The translations under genes were made by a program, and so were the position numbers. Below are positions 18,101-26,788 of a stretch of DNA of 41,948 bases, piece after piece (positions within the stretch are counted from its first letter, which is position 1; the number at the start of each line of letters is the position of its first letter). Source of the DNA: Williamsia sp. (lineage in GTDB: Bacteria > Actinomycetota > Actinomycetes > Mycobacteriales > Mycobacteriaceae); assembly GCF_016462415.1 (NCBI RefSeq), contig NZ_JAEMTF010000030.1:1-41948 (forward strand), read 5' to 3'. Under the pieces are notes generated by a model. It made no database searches, was not told the origin of the DNA, and worked only from the letters and a program-made list of their open reading frames with translations.

Positions 18101-20103
18101 TCACCACCGCCGACGGTGAGGAGGGAGCATACGAACCGTTCAAGGGCATCGCGCTTGCCGATACCTTCCAGATCACCGAAGCTGGCGACACCATGGACGA
18201 GATCATGTTCCCGCAAAACAACGATCGCATCGTCAAACAGCTCGAAGTACCCATCAACGTCATCGTCGGTAACCCGCCCTACTCGAAGGGACAGAGCAGC
18301 GCCAACGACAACAATGCCAACCTCAAGTACCCAACGCTTGACGCCAGGATTGGCAAGACCTACGCCGGCCGATCGACAGGCACCAACAAAAACGGCCTCT
18401 ACGACTCCTACTACCGCGCCTACCGCTGGGCCACCGACCGCGTCGGCGGTTCCGGCATCGTCGCATTTGTCTCGAACGGTGGCTGGATTGAAGCCAACAC
18501 CGCCGACGGCGTCCGGCTCACCTTCGCAGACGAATATGCCCGTCTCTGGATCTACAACCTGCGGGGCAACATGCGAAAGCCGAACTGGAAAGAGGAGGGC
18601 GGTCAGATCTTCGGCGCTGGATCGCAGGCAACCATTGCCATCTTCATCGGGGTCAAAGACCCCACGCACACCGGGCCCGTGCAGATCCACTACCGCGACA
18701 TTGGCGACTACCTCGACCGCGACCAGAAACTCCGCCTCGTCGGGGCCGGCACTGTGCCCACCGTCGATTGGCAGACCATAGTGCCGAACACCCAGGGCGA
18801 CTGGACCAGTCAACGTGATGATGCTTTCGGCACTTGGCCGGTGATTGGCGACCGAGATAATCCGCGCGATGCGGTGTTCTCACGATTCTCGGCTGGACTG
18901 CAAACTAACCGCGACGCCTGGGTGTATAACTACTCTCGAGCCACGGTCGCTGCGAAAGTCGCAGCGATGATCGACAACTTCAACGCCCTCCACGAACCGT
19001 TCGCCGCGCACTGCTCGTCGACAGGGATCACCAAACCCACCGAAGCCGACGTTACCGCGTACCTCGCCGCGAATCCGACCGCATCAGCACCCGACCGAAT
19101 CAAGTGGTCTCGTAGCCTGCGAACCCATCTCGCCCGCCGAACTCGAATCGCATTCGACTCTAATGGAATCCGGTCGGCCGCATACCGGCCGTTCTCCGCT
19201 TCGTGGAGCTACTTCGATAAGTTCCTCAACCACGAGCGATCTCAGCTCCCGTCGATGTTCCCGACACCGCATCACCGCAACTACGGCTTCTACGCGATTG
19301 GGGTAGGTGCGACGGCCGACTTCTCGCTGCAAGCGACTGGATCGCTCCCGGACGTCCAGATGTTGGGGGCCGGGCAGAATGGCCAGTTTTTTCCTCGGTT
19401 CACCTATAAGCAGGTTGCCGCTATTGCCGACGATGAACTCGACTTCGGCTCAGCTGGCGAGGATTCTGGCGACGACGAATATGGCTACCGGCGTATCGAC
19501 AACATCACCGACGAGATCCTCGCCATCTACCGAGCAGCGCTGGGCGACTCCGTCACCAAGGATCAGATCTTCTGGTCGGTGTATGGGCAGCTACATGTCC
19601 CGAGCTATCGCGAGACATATGCTGCCGATCTGAAGAAGATGTTGCCGCACATACCGACTCCCGATTCTCTGGGCCGCTTTACCCAGCTTTCGAAAGCCGG
19701 CAAGCGACTCGGTGATCTCCATATGCAGTACGAGGACGTCGATCCGTACCCGCTCGATGTACAGTTCAAGCCCGGCGCCGACCCTGACAACCACGAGACG
19801 TGGCGGGTCCAGAAGATGAAGTGGCGCAGCAAAACCGACCACACCGCGATCGTCTACAACCCGAAGGTCACCGTCGCCGGCATCCCGGCCGAGGCCGAGG
19901 AATACATGCTCGGCGCACGGTCAGCTCTCGCCTGGATCATCGACCGCTACCAGGTGAAGACCGACAAGGCGTCGGGCAATGTCAACGACCCGAATCTTTG
20001 GTGCGACGAGCATAACGACCCGACCTACATCGTCGAACTGATCAAGAGGGTCACTACTGTTTCAGTTGAAACAATGAAGATCGTCACGGATCTCGATAGA
20101 TGA
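15187..20103 (+). CDS. Type ISP restriction-modification enzyme, copy 1
   Basis: This single polypeptide has 1638 residues from GTG 15187, the start that aligns with the second copy; an upstream GTG at 15172 is possible. Domains in order: Mrr-like nuclease (GIDLIARD with D61, then AIQCKFYE, a QxK variant); SF2 helicase (CGTGKT near 197, DEAH near 324, MTATPR near 358, QSVGRVMR near 586); coupler region; gamma-type adenine methyltransferase (LDPFTGTGTF near 917, GNPPYS near 1029); and a C-terminal region expected to hold target recognition. LlaGI and LlaBIII define this family: they methylate one strand of an asymmetric site, translocate and cut. All key motifs look intact. The paralogue at 20632-25584 is closely similar throughout, with more difference after about residue 1090. 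Confidence 0.93.
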   Translation: MAGVHEVIEAFRDERTNSGRGTKFEELMVRFFELDPTMNQQYDAVWRWMDWPGREGRPDTGIDLIARDRETGDMTAIQCKFYEPTHTLRKEDIDSFFTASGREPFRNRIIISTTDRWGRNAEDAIEGQQIPVQRLGLADIADSPIDWDIAWPQGDLRIELAPAVKHQPRPHQQQAIDAVFAGYEAGNDRGKLIMACGTGKTFTALKIAERAARENGGSARILFAVPSISLLSQTLREWTGQTGIDIRAFAVCSDTKVSRAAEDISVVDVAIPVTTDGPTLAAHMAHRKRSKGLTVVFTTYQSLPAVADAQTRGVDPFDLVICDEAHRTTGVTVAGVDESNFVKVHDNDFLAATRRLYMTATPRIFAEAMREKAEEHSAELTSMDDVEIYGPEFHRLSFGDAVERGLLTDYKVIVLTVDESLIAAPMQNQLAGDFAELQLDDASRIVGCWNGLAKRAGTSPEGHGFALGEPPMRRAVAFAKDIKASKQVAEVFPAVVDAYRDLLEDAENDGENDGSANRDLHCEVHHVDGTYNALQRNRELQWLKAPFPEGECRILSNARCLSEGVDVPALDAVLFLHPRNSVVDVVQSVGRVMRLSEGKDYGYIILPVAVPSGVSPSQALGDNRRFKVVWQVLNALRAHDDRFNAMVNSIALNSATEEAKKGKGNDRLLGGHIGPTAEEAETINDGNKGEDTGTKNTGRDTAAQMALFALSEWQEAIYARIVDKVGTRVYWEQWAADVADIASAQIARINALLDGASEEVAAQFEKFLKGLRDNLNDSISRDDAISMLSQHLITKPVFDALFGGHDFAAHNPVSIVMQQMVDVLGDANLESETASLDSFYASVRVRASEVTSAEGKQQVIAELYERFFRVAFKKQSDALGIVYTPVEIVDFILRAADHVSKEHLGKGLTDEGVHILDPFTGTGTFLTRLLQSGLILPDDLARKYREELHANEIMLLAYYIAAVNVETTFHALTTADGEEGAYEPFKGIALADTFQITEAGDTMDEIMFPQNNDRIVKQLEVPINVIVGNPPYSKGQSSANDNNANLKYPTLDARIGKTYAGRSTGTNKNGLYDSYYRAYRWATDRVGGSGIVAFVSNGGWIEANTADGVRLTFADEYARLWIYNLRGNMRKPNWKEEGGQIFGAGSQATIAIFIGVKDPTHTGPVQIHYRDIGDYLDRDQKLRLVGAGTVPTVDWQTIVPNTQGDWTSQRDDAFGTWPVIGDRDNPRDAVFSRFSAGLQTNRDAWVYNYSRATVAAKVAAMIDNFNALHEPFAAHCSSTGITKPTEADVTAYLAANPTASAPDRIKWSRSLRTHLARRTRIAFDSNGIRSAAYRPFSASWSYFDKFLNHERSQLPSMFPTPHHRNYGFYAIGVGATADFSLQATGSLPDVQMLGAGQNGQFFPRFTYKQVAAIADDELDFGSAGEDSGDDEYGYRRIDNITDEILAIYRAALGDSVTKDQIFWSVYGQLHVPSYRETYAADLKKMLPHIPTPDSLGRFTQLSKAGKRLGDLHMQYEDVDPYPLDVQFKPGADPDNHETWRVQKMKWRSKTDHTAIVYNPKVTVAGIPAEAEEYMLGARSALAWIIDRYQVKTDKASGNVNDPNLWCDEHNDPTYIVELIKRVTTVSVETMKIVTDLDR

Positions 20104-20555
20104 CTCGGCTCACCGCAGGTTCCCACGGCCGCTTCGCGGTCGACCTAGTCGAATCGGCGAGGGCGCAACGCCCATTTCTATCGGTCAAGACCGCGTCGCG
20201 GCGACATGCCGTGAGTCCCCAAATGGTTATGCCGGCCGCAATCAGAGTGGATCCGTTCGAGCAGTTACCCAGTCGCTCAACCTCGCGCGCGGCGGTCGGC
20301 ATGTTGTACGAGTCGAGCGGACGGTCGGCAGTGAAGGGGGCGACGGTTGCCGGGTCGCGTCACTTGAATGGAGCTCAGGTGGACACCCCTGTTTCGTACG
20401 CCGCAAGAGGGCTTCCGCCCACAGCAGCTCGTTGTCCCCTGTGCCAGCGCAGGTACGTCTGGACCGAGGAGGCTCTGTGGTGCGATGTGGCAAAGCATCC
20501 TCGAGGACGCGAGCGCGCTCATCACGCCAGACGAAGTAGCCCATTAAGGTGCTGA
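20100..20555 (+). CDS. Possible 151-aa ORF between the two type ISP genes, with a CxxC motif
   Basis: ATG 20100 overlaps the TGA of the first type ISP gene (ATGA), the same arrangement that joins the second copy to mrr. The first 100 residues are low-complexity and unfamiliar. Near the end comes ARCPLCQRRYVWTEEALWCD, with a CPLC pair and a later Cys that might bind zinc. It does not resemble Mrr. It may be a real coupled gene, or a remnant of sequence once lying downstream of an ancestral single copy. If it is not a gene, 20104-20583 holds nothing else I can recognise. Confidence 0.33.
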   Translation: MTRLTAGSHGRFAVDLVESARAQRPFLSVKTASRRHAVSPQMVMPAAIRVDPFEQLPSRSTSRAAVGMLYESSGRSAVKGATVAGSRHLNGAQVDTPVSYAARGLPPTAARCPLCQRRYVWTEEALWCDVAKHPRGRERAHHARRSSPLRC

Positions 20556-20583
20556 AGTGGCCGACCTGACCAGCGATCCACGG

Positions 20584-20589
20584 CATAAT
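20584..20589 (+). promoter_or_regulatory. Possible -10 box for the second type ISP gene
   Basis: CATAAT lies 42 bases before the GTG start of the second copy, downstream of the inter-gene ORF. No good -35 is seen at 16-18 bases upstream. AGGTGG-like sequence between this box and the GTG is shared with the first copy. Confidence 0.3.
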
Positions 20590-20631
20590 TGTTTCGTAGT
20601 CTCCTAGACAAGAGGTGGGTGTCGGTAGTTC

Positions 20632-23600
20632 GTGGCAAGCGTTCATGAGGTCATCGAGGCGTTCCGTAAGCAGCCGACTAACTCGGAGCGGGGGACCAAG
20701 TTCGAGGAGTTGATGGTCCGCTACTTCGAGCTCGACCCGCTGTTGTCTCAGCAGTATGAGCAAGTGTGGCGGTGGATGGACTGGCCCGATCGGCAGGGCA
20801 GAGCCGATAACGGCATCGACCTGGTGGCCCGTGAACGCGACACCGGCAACTACACCGCGATCCAGTGCAAGTTCTACGAGCCGACCACGACTCTGCGGAA
20901 AGAAGACCTCGACTCGTTCTTCACTGAGTCGGGCAAGACGTTCCCAATCGAGGATCAGACGCGCGCGTTCACCAACCGAGTGATCATCTCCACGACCGAC
21001 AGGTGGGGACCCAACGCCGAAGATGCGATCAACAACCAGTCCATTGCCGTCCAACGGATCAGCCTCGCCGATATCGCGGAGTCACCGATCGACTGGGACA
21101 TTGCCTGGCCGCAGGGCGAGCTGACGGTCGAACTCAGCGAAGCGACTCGGCATGAACCCCGACCGCACCAGCAGGGCGCGATCGACGCCGTCTTCGACGG
21201 GTATGCCGCCGGAAACGAGCGCGGCAAGCTGATCATGGCCTGCGGTACGGGAAAGACGTTCACCGCGTTGAAGATCGCTGAACGTACCGCGATCGACAAC
21301 GGTGGCAGTGCCCGCATCTTGTTCGCGGTCCCGTCGATCTCGCTGCTCTCCCAAACGTTGCGCGAGTGGACCGCGCAGACGAAGCTCGACCTACGAGCAT
21401 TCGCGGTCTGTTCCGACTCGAAAGTGTCGCGCTCGGCCGAGGACTACAGCACGGTTGATGTCGCGATCCCGGTGACCACCGATGGGCCGACACTCGCCGC
21501 ACACATGGCACACCGCAAGCGGTCCAAGGGTTTGACGGTCGTTTTCACCACCTACCAGTCATTGCCAGCGGTGGCGGCCGCCCAAGGCGAGGGCGTTGAT
21601 CCATTCGATCTGGTGATCTGCGATGAGGCGCACCGCACCACCGGAGTCACTGTCGCCGGCGGTGATGAGTCGAACTTTGTGAAGGTCCACGACCAGGAGT
21701 TCCTCAAAGCCGCACGCCGCCTCTACATGACTGCCACACCCCGAATTTTCGATGACACAGTCAAGGAGAAAGCCGCCGATCACTCGGCTGAGCTCACGTC
21801 GATGGACGACATCGACATCTATGGCCCCGAATTCCACCGCCTGTCGTTTGGTGACGCCGTGGAACGCGGTCTGCTCACCGACTACAAGGTCATCGTTCTG
21901 ACCGTCGACGAGGACCTCGTCGCCGCCCCGATGCAGAAACAGCTCGCCGGCGACTACGCCGAGCTCCAACTCGACGACGCCTCAAAAATCGTGGGCTGTT
22001 GGAACGGTTTGGCCAAACGGGCCGGACGCTCCCCCGATGGGGATGGGTTCGACCTCGGGGCACCCCCGATGAAACGCGCGGTGGCCTTCGCCAAAGACAT
22101 CGCCGCATCCAAACAGGTCGCCGAAGTCTTCCCCGCCGTGGTCGACGCCTACCGGGATCTGCTCACCGAGTCCGAAAATGACGGCGAACAGGTCGATTCT
22201 ACTAACCGCGACCTCACCGTCTCGGTGCACCACGTCGACGGCACCTTCAACGCGCTGCGCCGTAACGAACAACTCTCCTGGCTCAAAGCACCCATCCCCG
22301 AGGGTGAGTGCCGCATCCTGTCCAATGCCCGCTGCCTGTCCGAGGGTGTCGATGTTCCTGCGCTGGATGCGGTGCTGTTCCTGCAGCCACGCAACTCCGT
22401 GGTCGATGTCGTGCAGTCCGTCGGCCGCGTCATGCGCCTCTCGCCGGGCAAGGACTACGGCTACATCATCCTGCCCGTCGCCGTCCCCGCCGGTGTGAGC
22501 CCATCACAGGCCCTGTCGGACAACCGCCGGTTCAAAGTGGTGTGGCAGGTCCTCAACGCGCTGCGCGCCCACGATGACCGGTTCAACGCGATGGTCAACT
22601 CCATAGCCCTCAACGCCACTACCAAGGAACTGAAGAAGGGCAAGGGCAACGACCGACTCCTCGGTGGACACATCGGCCCCACCACCGACCCCGACGAGAC
22701 CATCGGCGATAGCCAACCCACCACGAAAACCGCCGAAGACACCTCAAAGGCCGGTGACCGCAACGGTGGGATGGCGTCGCAGATGGCGCTGTTCGCGCTC
22801 TCGGAGTGGCAGGAAGCGATCTACGCCCGCATCGTCGACAAGGTCGGCACCCGCGTCTACTGGGAACAATGGGCCGCCGACGTCGCCGACATCGCCGCCG
22901 CCCAGATCGCCCGCATCAACGTCCTGCTCAACGGCGCCTCACCCGAGGTGACCGAGCAGTTCGACAAGTTCCTGACAGGGCTGCGCGACAACCTCAACGA
23001 CTCCATCAGCCGCGACGACGCAATCAGCATGCTCAGCCAACACCTGATCACCAAACCGGTGTTCGACGCGCTGTTCGCCGGCCACGACTTCGCCGCGCAC
23101 AACCCCGTCTCCATCGTCATGCAGCAGATGGTCGACGCCCTGGGCGATGCCAACCTCGAATCCGAGACCTCTAGCCTCGACAAGTTCTACGCCTCGGTGC
23201 AAGTCCGGGCGTCCGAGGTCACTAGCGCCGAGGGCAAACAACAAGTCATCGCCGAACTCTACGAACGCTTCTTCCGCGTTGCGTTCAAGAAGCAATCCGA
23301 CGCCCTCGGCATCGTCTACACCCCCGTCGAAATCGTGGACTTCATCCTTCGCGCTGCTGACCACGTCTCCCGCGAACACTTCGGCAAGGGGCTGACCGAC
23401 GAGGGCGTCCACATCCTCGACCCGTTCACTGGTACCGGCACCTTCCTCACCCGGTTGCTGCAGTCGGGGTTGATCCTTCCCGAGGACCTGGCGCGAAAAT
23501 ATCGAGAAGAGTTGCACGCCAACGAAATAATGTTGCTCGCCTACTACATCGCGGCCGTCAACGTGGAGACCACATTCCACGCCTTGACGACTCCTGACGG

Positions 23601-25584
23601 CGAGAAAGGCTCGTACGAACCGTTCGAGGGCATCGTGCTCGCTGATACCTTCCAGATCACCGAAGACGGCGACACGATGGACTCGATCATGTTCCCGCAG
23701 AACAACGATCGCATCATGAAACAGCTCGACGCACCGATCAACGTCATCGTCGGTAACCCGCCCTATTCGGTCGGCCAGGACAGCGCCAACGACAACAACG
23801 CCAACATGACCTACCCCACGCTCGACGCCCGCATCGGTGCCACTTACGCCGGCCGCTCGACGGGCACCAACAAAAACAGCCTCTACGACTCCTACTACCG
23901 CGCCTACCGCTGGGCTACTGACAGAGTCGGCGACCACGGCATCGTCGCATTCGTCTCCAACGGGGGCTGGATCGACGGCAACACTGCCGATGGCGTCCGC
24001 CTGAGTTTCGCCGACGAGTTCGCGCACCTGTGGATCTATAACCTCCGCGGCAACCAGCGCACCGCCGGCGAGCTGTCGCGCAAGGAAGGCGGCAAAGTAT
24101 TCGGTTCCGGAAGCCGATCCACTATCACGATCTTCATCGGGGTCAGAGACCCATCACACACCGGCCCTGTGCAGATCCGCTACCGCGACATCGGCGACTA
24201 CCTCGACCGTGATGAAAAACTCCGCATCGTCGAAGCCAGCACCATAGACAACACCGAATGGCGTGCCATCAAGCCAAACACGCACGGGGACTGGATCGGT
24301 CAGCGCGATGACGCATTCGGTTCTTGGCCCGCGATTGGAAATCGAGCACAATCTGCCCGCGCGATCTTTCGAGTCTTCTCTCGCGGCAATGAAACAGGCA
24401 GGGACGCATGGGTATACAGCTATTCCCGCGATGCACTCAACGAGACCATTAGCTGGCTGATCGACAACTACAACCAGCAGCTCAAGCCATTCGCCGCCTA
24501 CTGTGCCGTCAATGCCATCATGCGGCCAGCAGAGGCCGACGTCACCCGCTACCTCGCCGAACATCCCGAAGCCGCCGCTGGCGACCACATCAAATGGTCA
24601 CGCAGTCTGCGAACCCATCTAACGCATCAGCGAGACATAACACTCCACGACGGCAACGTTCGCATGTCCAGCTACCGGCCATTCTGCAGCCAGCACGTCT
24701 ACTTCGACCGGCATCTCAACCACGAGCGCGGGCAGATGCCGTCGATGTTTCCAACACCCCACCATCGCAACTACGGCTTTGTTGTAATGAGTCCGCGGCC
24801 AGCGGCCAATTTCGCAGTACTGGCCTGCCACACAATGCCCGACGTCGCACTGTTCACCTACACCACTCAGTTCTTCTCACGTTTTACGTATGAGCGCATC
24901 GTTGGCGTCGATGGCGGACTGGACTTCAACTCCAACGGCCATGACTCCAATGTCGATGAGTACGGTTACCGCAAGCTAGACAACGTCACTGACGACATAC
25001 TCACCACCTACCAAGCCGCCTTGGGAGACTCGGTGACGAAGGACCGCATCTTCTGGTCGGTGTACGGGCAGCTCCACGTCCCCAGCTACCGGCAGACTTA
25101 CGAGTCTGATCTGAAGAAGATGTTGCCGCATATCCCGACACCCGATTCGCTGGATCGATTCACCCAGCTCGCCGAGGCCGGTGAACGGCTCGGGCAACTT
25201 CACATGCTGTACGAGGACGCAGACCCATATCCTCTCGACGTGCAACTCAAGCCCGGCGCAGATTTGGCCGATCGTGAGACGTGGCGGGTGCAGAAGATGA
25301 AGTGGCGCAGCAAGGATGACCACACAGCGATCATCTATAACCCAAAGGTGACCATCAGCGGCATTCCGTCCGAGACCGAGGAGTACATTCTCGGGTCACG
25401 CTCGGCGCTGGCCTGGATCATCGACCGTTACCAAGTGAAGACCGACAAGGCATCGGGCATCGTCAACGACCCGAACTTGTGGTGCGACGAGTACGACGAC
25501 CCCACCTACATCGTCGAGCTGATCAAGAAGGTCACCACCGTGGCCATCGAGACCATGCGCGTCGTGGACGGTCTGGACCTATGA
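20632..25584 (+). CDS. Type ISP restriction-modification enzyme, copy 2
   Basis: This 1650-residue paralogue of the preceding enzyme has the same domain order: Mrr-like nuclease (NGIDLVARE, AIQCKFYE), helicase (CGTGKT, CDEAHRTTG, MTATPR, QSVGRVMR), methyltransferase (LDPFTGTGTF, GNPPYS) and the C-terminal part. The start GTG GCA AGC matches GTG GCG GGT of copy 1 in frame and context. By eye the nuclease, helicase and methyltransferase parts are very close to copy 1. The part after SNGGWI, and especially the stretch before and after FPTPHHRNYGF, differs more. That is expected if the two enzymes recognise different sites. An 11-residue insertion (TFPIEDQTRAF) occurs in the nuclease domain. The stop overlaps the mrr start, implying translational coupling. 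Confidence 0.93.
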   Translation: MASVHEVIEAFRKQPTNSERGTKFEELMVRYFELDPLLSQQYEQVWRWMDWPDRQGRADNGIDLVARERDTGNYTAIQCKFYEPTTTLRKEDLDSFFTESGKTFPIEDQTRAFTNRVIISTTDRWGPNAEDAINNQSIAVQRISLADIAESPIDWDIAWPQGELTVELSEATRHEPRPHQQGAIDAVFDGYAAGNERGKLIMACGTGKTFTALKIAERTAIDNGGSARILFAVPSISLLSQTLREWTAQTKLDLRAFAVCSDSKVSRSAEDYSTVDVAIPVTTDGPTLAAHMAHRKRSKGLTVVFTTYQSLPAVAAAQGEGVDPFDLVICDEAHRTTGVTVAGGDESNFVKVHDQEFLKAARRLYMTATPRIFDDTVKEKAADHSAELTSMDDIDIYGPEFHRLSFGDAVERGLLTDYKVIVLTVDEDLVAAPMQKQLAGDYAELQLDDASKIVGCWNGLAKRAGRSPDGDGFDLGAPPMKRAVAFAKDIAASKQVAEVFPAVVDAYRDLLTESENDGEQVDSTNRDLTVSVHHVDGTFNALRRNEQLSWLKAPIPEGECRILSNARCLSEGVDVPALDAVLFLQPRNSVVDVVQSVGRVMRLSPGKDYGYIILPVAVPAGVSPSQALSDNRRFKVVWQVLNALRAHDDRFNAMVNSIALNATTKELKKGKGNDRLLGGHIGPTTDPDETIGDSQPTTKTAEDTSKAGDRNGGMASQMALFALSEWQEAIYARIVDKVGTRVYWEQWAADVADIAAAQIARINVLLNGASPEVTEQFDKFLTGLRDNLNDSISRDDAISMLSQHLITKPVFDALFAGHDFAAHNPVSIVMQQMVDALGDANLESETSSLDKFYASVQVRASEVTSAEGKQQVIAELYERFFRVAFKKQSDALGIVYTPVEIVDFILRAADHVSREHFGKGLTDEGVHILDPFTGTGTFLTRLLQSGLILPEDLARKYREELHANEIMLLAYYIAAVNVETTFHALTTPDGEKGSYEPFEGIVLADTFQITEDGDTMDSIMFPQNNDRIMKQLDAPINVIVGNPPYSVGQDSANDNNANMTYPTLDARIGATYAGRSTGTNKNSLYDSYYRAYRWATDRVGDHGIVAFVSNGGWIDGNTADGVRLSFADEFAHLWIYNLRGNQRTAGELSRKEGGKVFGSGSRSTITIFIGVRDPSHTGPVQIRYRDIGDYLDRDEKLRIVEASTIDNTEWRAIKPNTHGDWIGQRDDAFGSWPAIGNRAQSARAIFRVFSRGNETGRDAWVYSYSRDALNETISWLIDNYNQQLKPFAAYCAVNAIMRPAEADVTRYLAEHPEAAAGDHIKWSRSLRTHLTHQRDITLHDGNVRMSSYRPFCSQHVYFDRHLNHERGQMPSMFPTPHHRNYGFVVMSPRPAANFAVLACHTMPDVALFTYTTQFFSRFTYERIVGVDGGLDFNSNGHDSNVDEYGYRKLDNVTDDILTTYQAALGDSVTKDRIFWSVYGQLHVPSYRQTYESDLKKMLPHIPTPDSLDRFTQLAEAGERLGQLHMLYEDADPYPLDVQLKPGADLADRETWRVQKMKWRSKDDHTAIIYNPKVTISGIPSETEEYILGSRSALAWIIDRYQVKTDKASGIVNDPNLWCDEYDDPTYIVELIKKVTTVAIETMRVVDGLDL

Positions 25585-26531
25585 CGATCCCCGACTACCA
25601 GACGCTCATGCGACCAGTGCTGGAGTTGCTATCCGACGGAGCCGTGCGTCGATCTCGCGAGGTCAAAGACGCCATGGCTACCGTGTTTGACCTGTCCCTC
25701 GAAGAACGCGAAGAACGTCTTGCCAGCGGCCGACAACGAGTCTTCGACGGCAGAGTCGGGTGGGCACTGACCTACCTGGCCCAGGCCGGTTTGGTCGAGC
25801 GACCGGTTCGTGGACAGGTGCTGATTACGGACGAAGGCCGCGGCGTCCTTGCCGCGAATCCCGACCGTGTCGACGTCAAGGTCCTCGAACAGTTCGAGGC
25901 GTTCCGTGCGTTTCGTGAACGCACTCGTACTCCTGGCGGCCCTGGACAGGGCATACAGCAGGGTTCCGCATCCGCGGTAAGCACAGTCGCGGCCAGCAGT
26001 GCGACGACGGCAGAGACGCCTAACGATTTGATGCAGCGTGCGGTGGATGTGAACCGTGCCGCGGTCGAGGCTGAGGTCCTAGCCGAGGCACTGCGTGTAT
26101 CGCCCACTGCATTCGAAGATCTCGTCGTTCAACTGCTCTCCGACATGGGCTACGGCGAATCCGGGTCCGTGCAACGAACCAGTGCCTCTGGCGACGCCGG
26201 GATCGACGGGATCATCAGTCAAGACCCATTGGGCCTGGACCGCATCTATATCCAGGCCAAACGCTACGCGGAGGACCGGCCCGTCGACCGCCCGCGCATA
26301 CACGAATTTGCTGGAGCACTCCTCGGAAAGCAAGGCGACCGTGGTGTTTTCATCACCACCTCACGATTCACCACCGGTGCAGGCGAGGAGGCCGAGCGAA
26401 TCAATGCCCGCATCGAACTCATCGACGGACATCGTCTCGCCGGACTTCTCGTTCACTACGGCGTGGGCGTCCAGATTGAACAGACTGCCACTCTTTATCG
26501 CGTCGACAACGACTACTTCGACACCATCTAA
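25581..26531 (+). CDS. mrr: Mrr-family restriction endonuclease
   Basis: The ATG at 25581 overlaps the stop of the type ISP gene (ATGA), so the frame upstream of it is not used. The product has 316 residues. Residues about 1-100 form the Mrr N-terminal winged helix (SREVKDAM, GWALTYLAQAGLVERP, LITDEGR). Residues about 175-305 are the Mrr catalytic domain: FEDLVVQLLSDMGYG, GDAGIDGII, then IYIQAKRYA, a D...QxK active site. Mrr enzymes cut methylated or otherwise modified DNA (type IV restriction). Coupling to a methylating enzyme is unexpected: Mrr must either ignore the type ISP methyl mark or play another role, for example an additional cleavage subunit (inference). Confidence 0.92.
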   Translation: MTIPDYQTLMRPVLELLSDGAVRRSREVKDAMATVFDLSLEEREERLASGRQRVFDGRVGWALTYLAQAGLVERPVRGQVLITDEGRGVLAANPDRVDVKVLEQFEAFRAFRERTRTPGGPGQGIQQGSASAVSTVAASSATTAETPNDLMQRAVDVNRAAVEAEVLAEALRVSPTAFEDLVVQLLSDMGYGESGSVQRTSASGDAGIDGIISQDPLGLDRIYIQAKRYAEDRPVDRPRIHEFAGALLGKQGDRGVFITTSRFTTGAGEEAERINARIELIDGHRLAGLLVHYGVGVQIEQTATLYRVDNDYFDTI

Positions 26532-26545
26532 CCGAAGGCCGGACC

Positions 26546-26584
26546 CGGGAGACCCCACGAAATACGGCCCCGGCTTGTCTCCCG
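26546..26584. terminator. Weak inverted repeat between convergent mrr and UDG genes
   Basis: CGGGAGAC (26546-26553) pairs with GTCTCCCG (26577-26584) around a 23-base loop. It lies 15 bases past the mrr stop in a 257-bp convergent gap. There is no U-tract, so an intrinsic terminator is only possible. Confidence 0.25.
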
Positions 26585-26788
26585 CGGCTTCTGGGGTGGC
26601 CCCTCATGGCGCCCAGACAGGTCGAGATTGCCAAGCCTGAGGCGCGCGTGGTGATTAAGCGGCCACGTGGCGGGCCAAAGTGAAGCCGCACAACCCTCCA
26701 CGTCTAACAATGTGTTCGGAACAAGAGGCGCCACCAGGGATGTTGTCGAACTATGTCGACCGAAGCCGTAGCGCTCCCCTGTCCATGT

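Noticed and set aside
17440-18813. A 457-codon minus-strand frame inside the first type ISP gene
   Set aside because: It is exactly antisense to the coupler and methyltransferase region with intact motifs. Long antisense frames are expected in GC-rich coding DNA, and its translation is Val/Asp/Gly-rich without domains.
22939-24027. A 362-codon minus-strand frame inside the second type ISP gene
   Set aside because: It is the mirror of the antisense frame in copy 1, opposite conserved methyltransferase sequence. It has no motifs of its own.
15187-26531. BREX, DISARM or classical type I system
   Set aside because: The large helicase-methyltransferase genes suggested this, but no PglZ, BrxL, DrmA/B or separate HsdS/HsdM genes are present. 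The fused nuclease-helicase-methyltransferase order fits type ISP.
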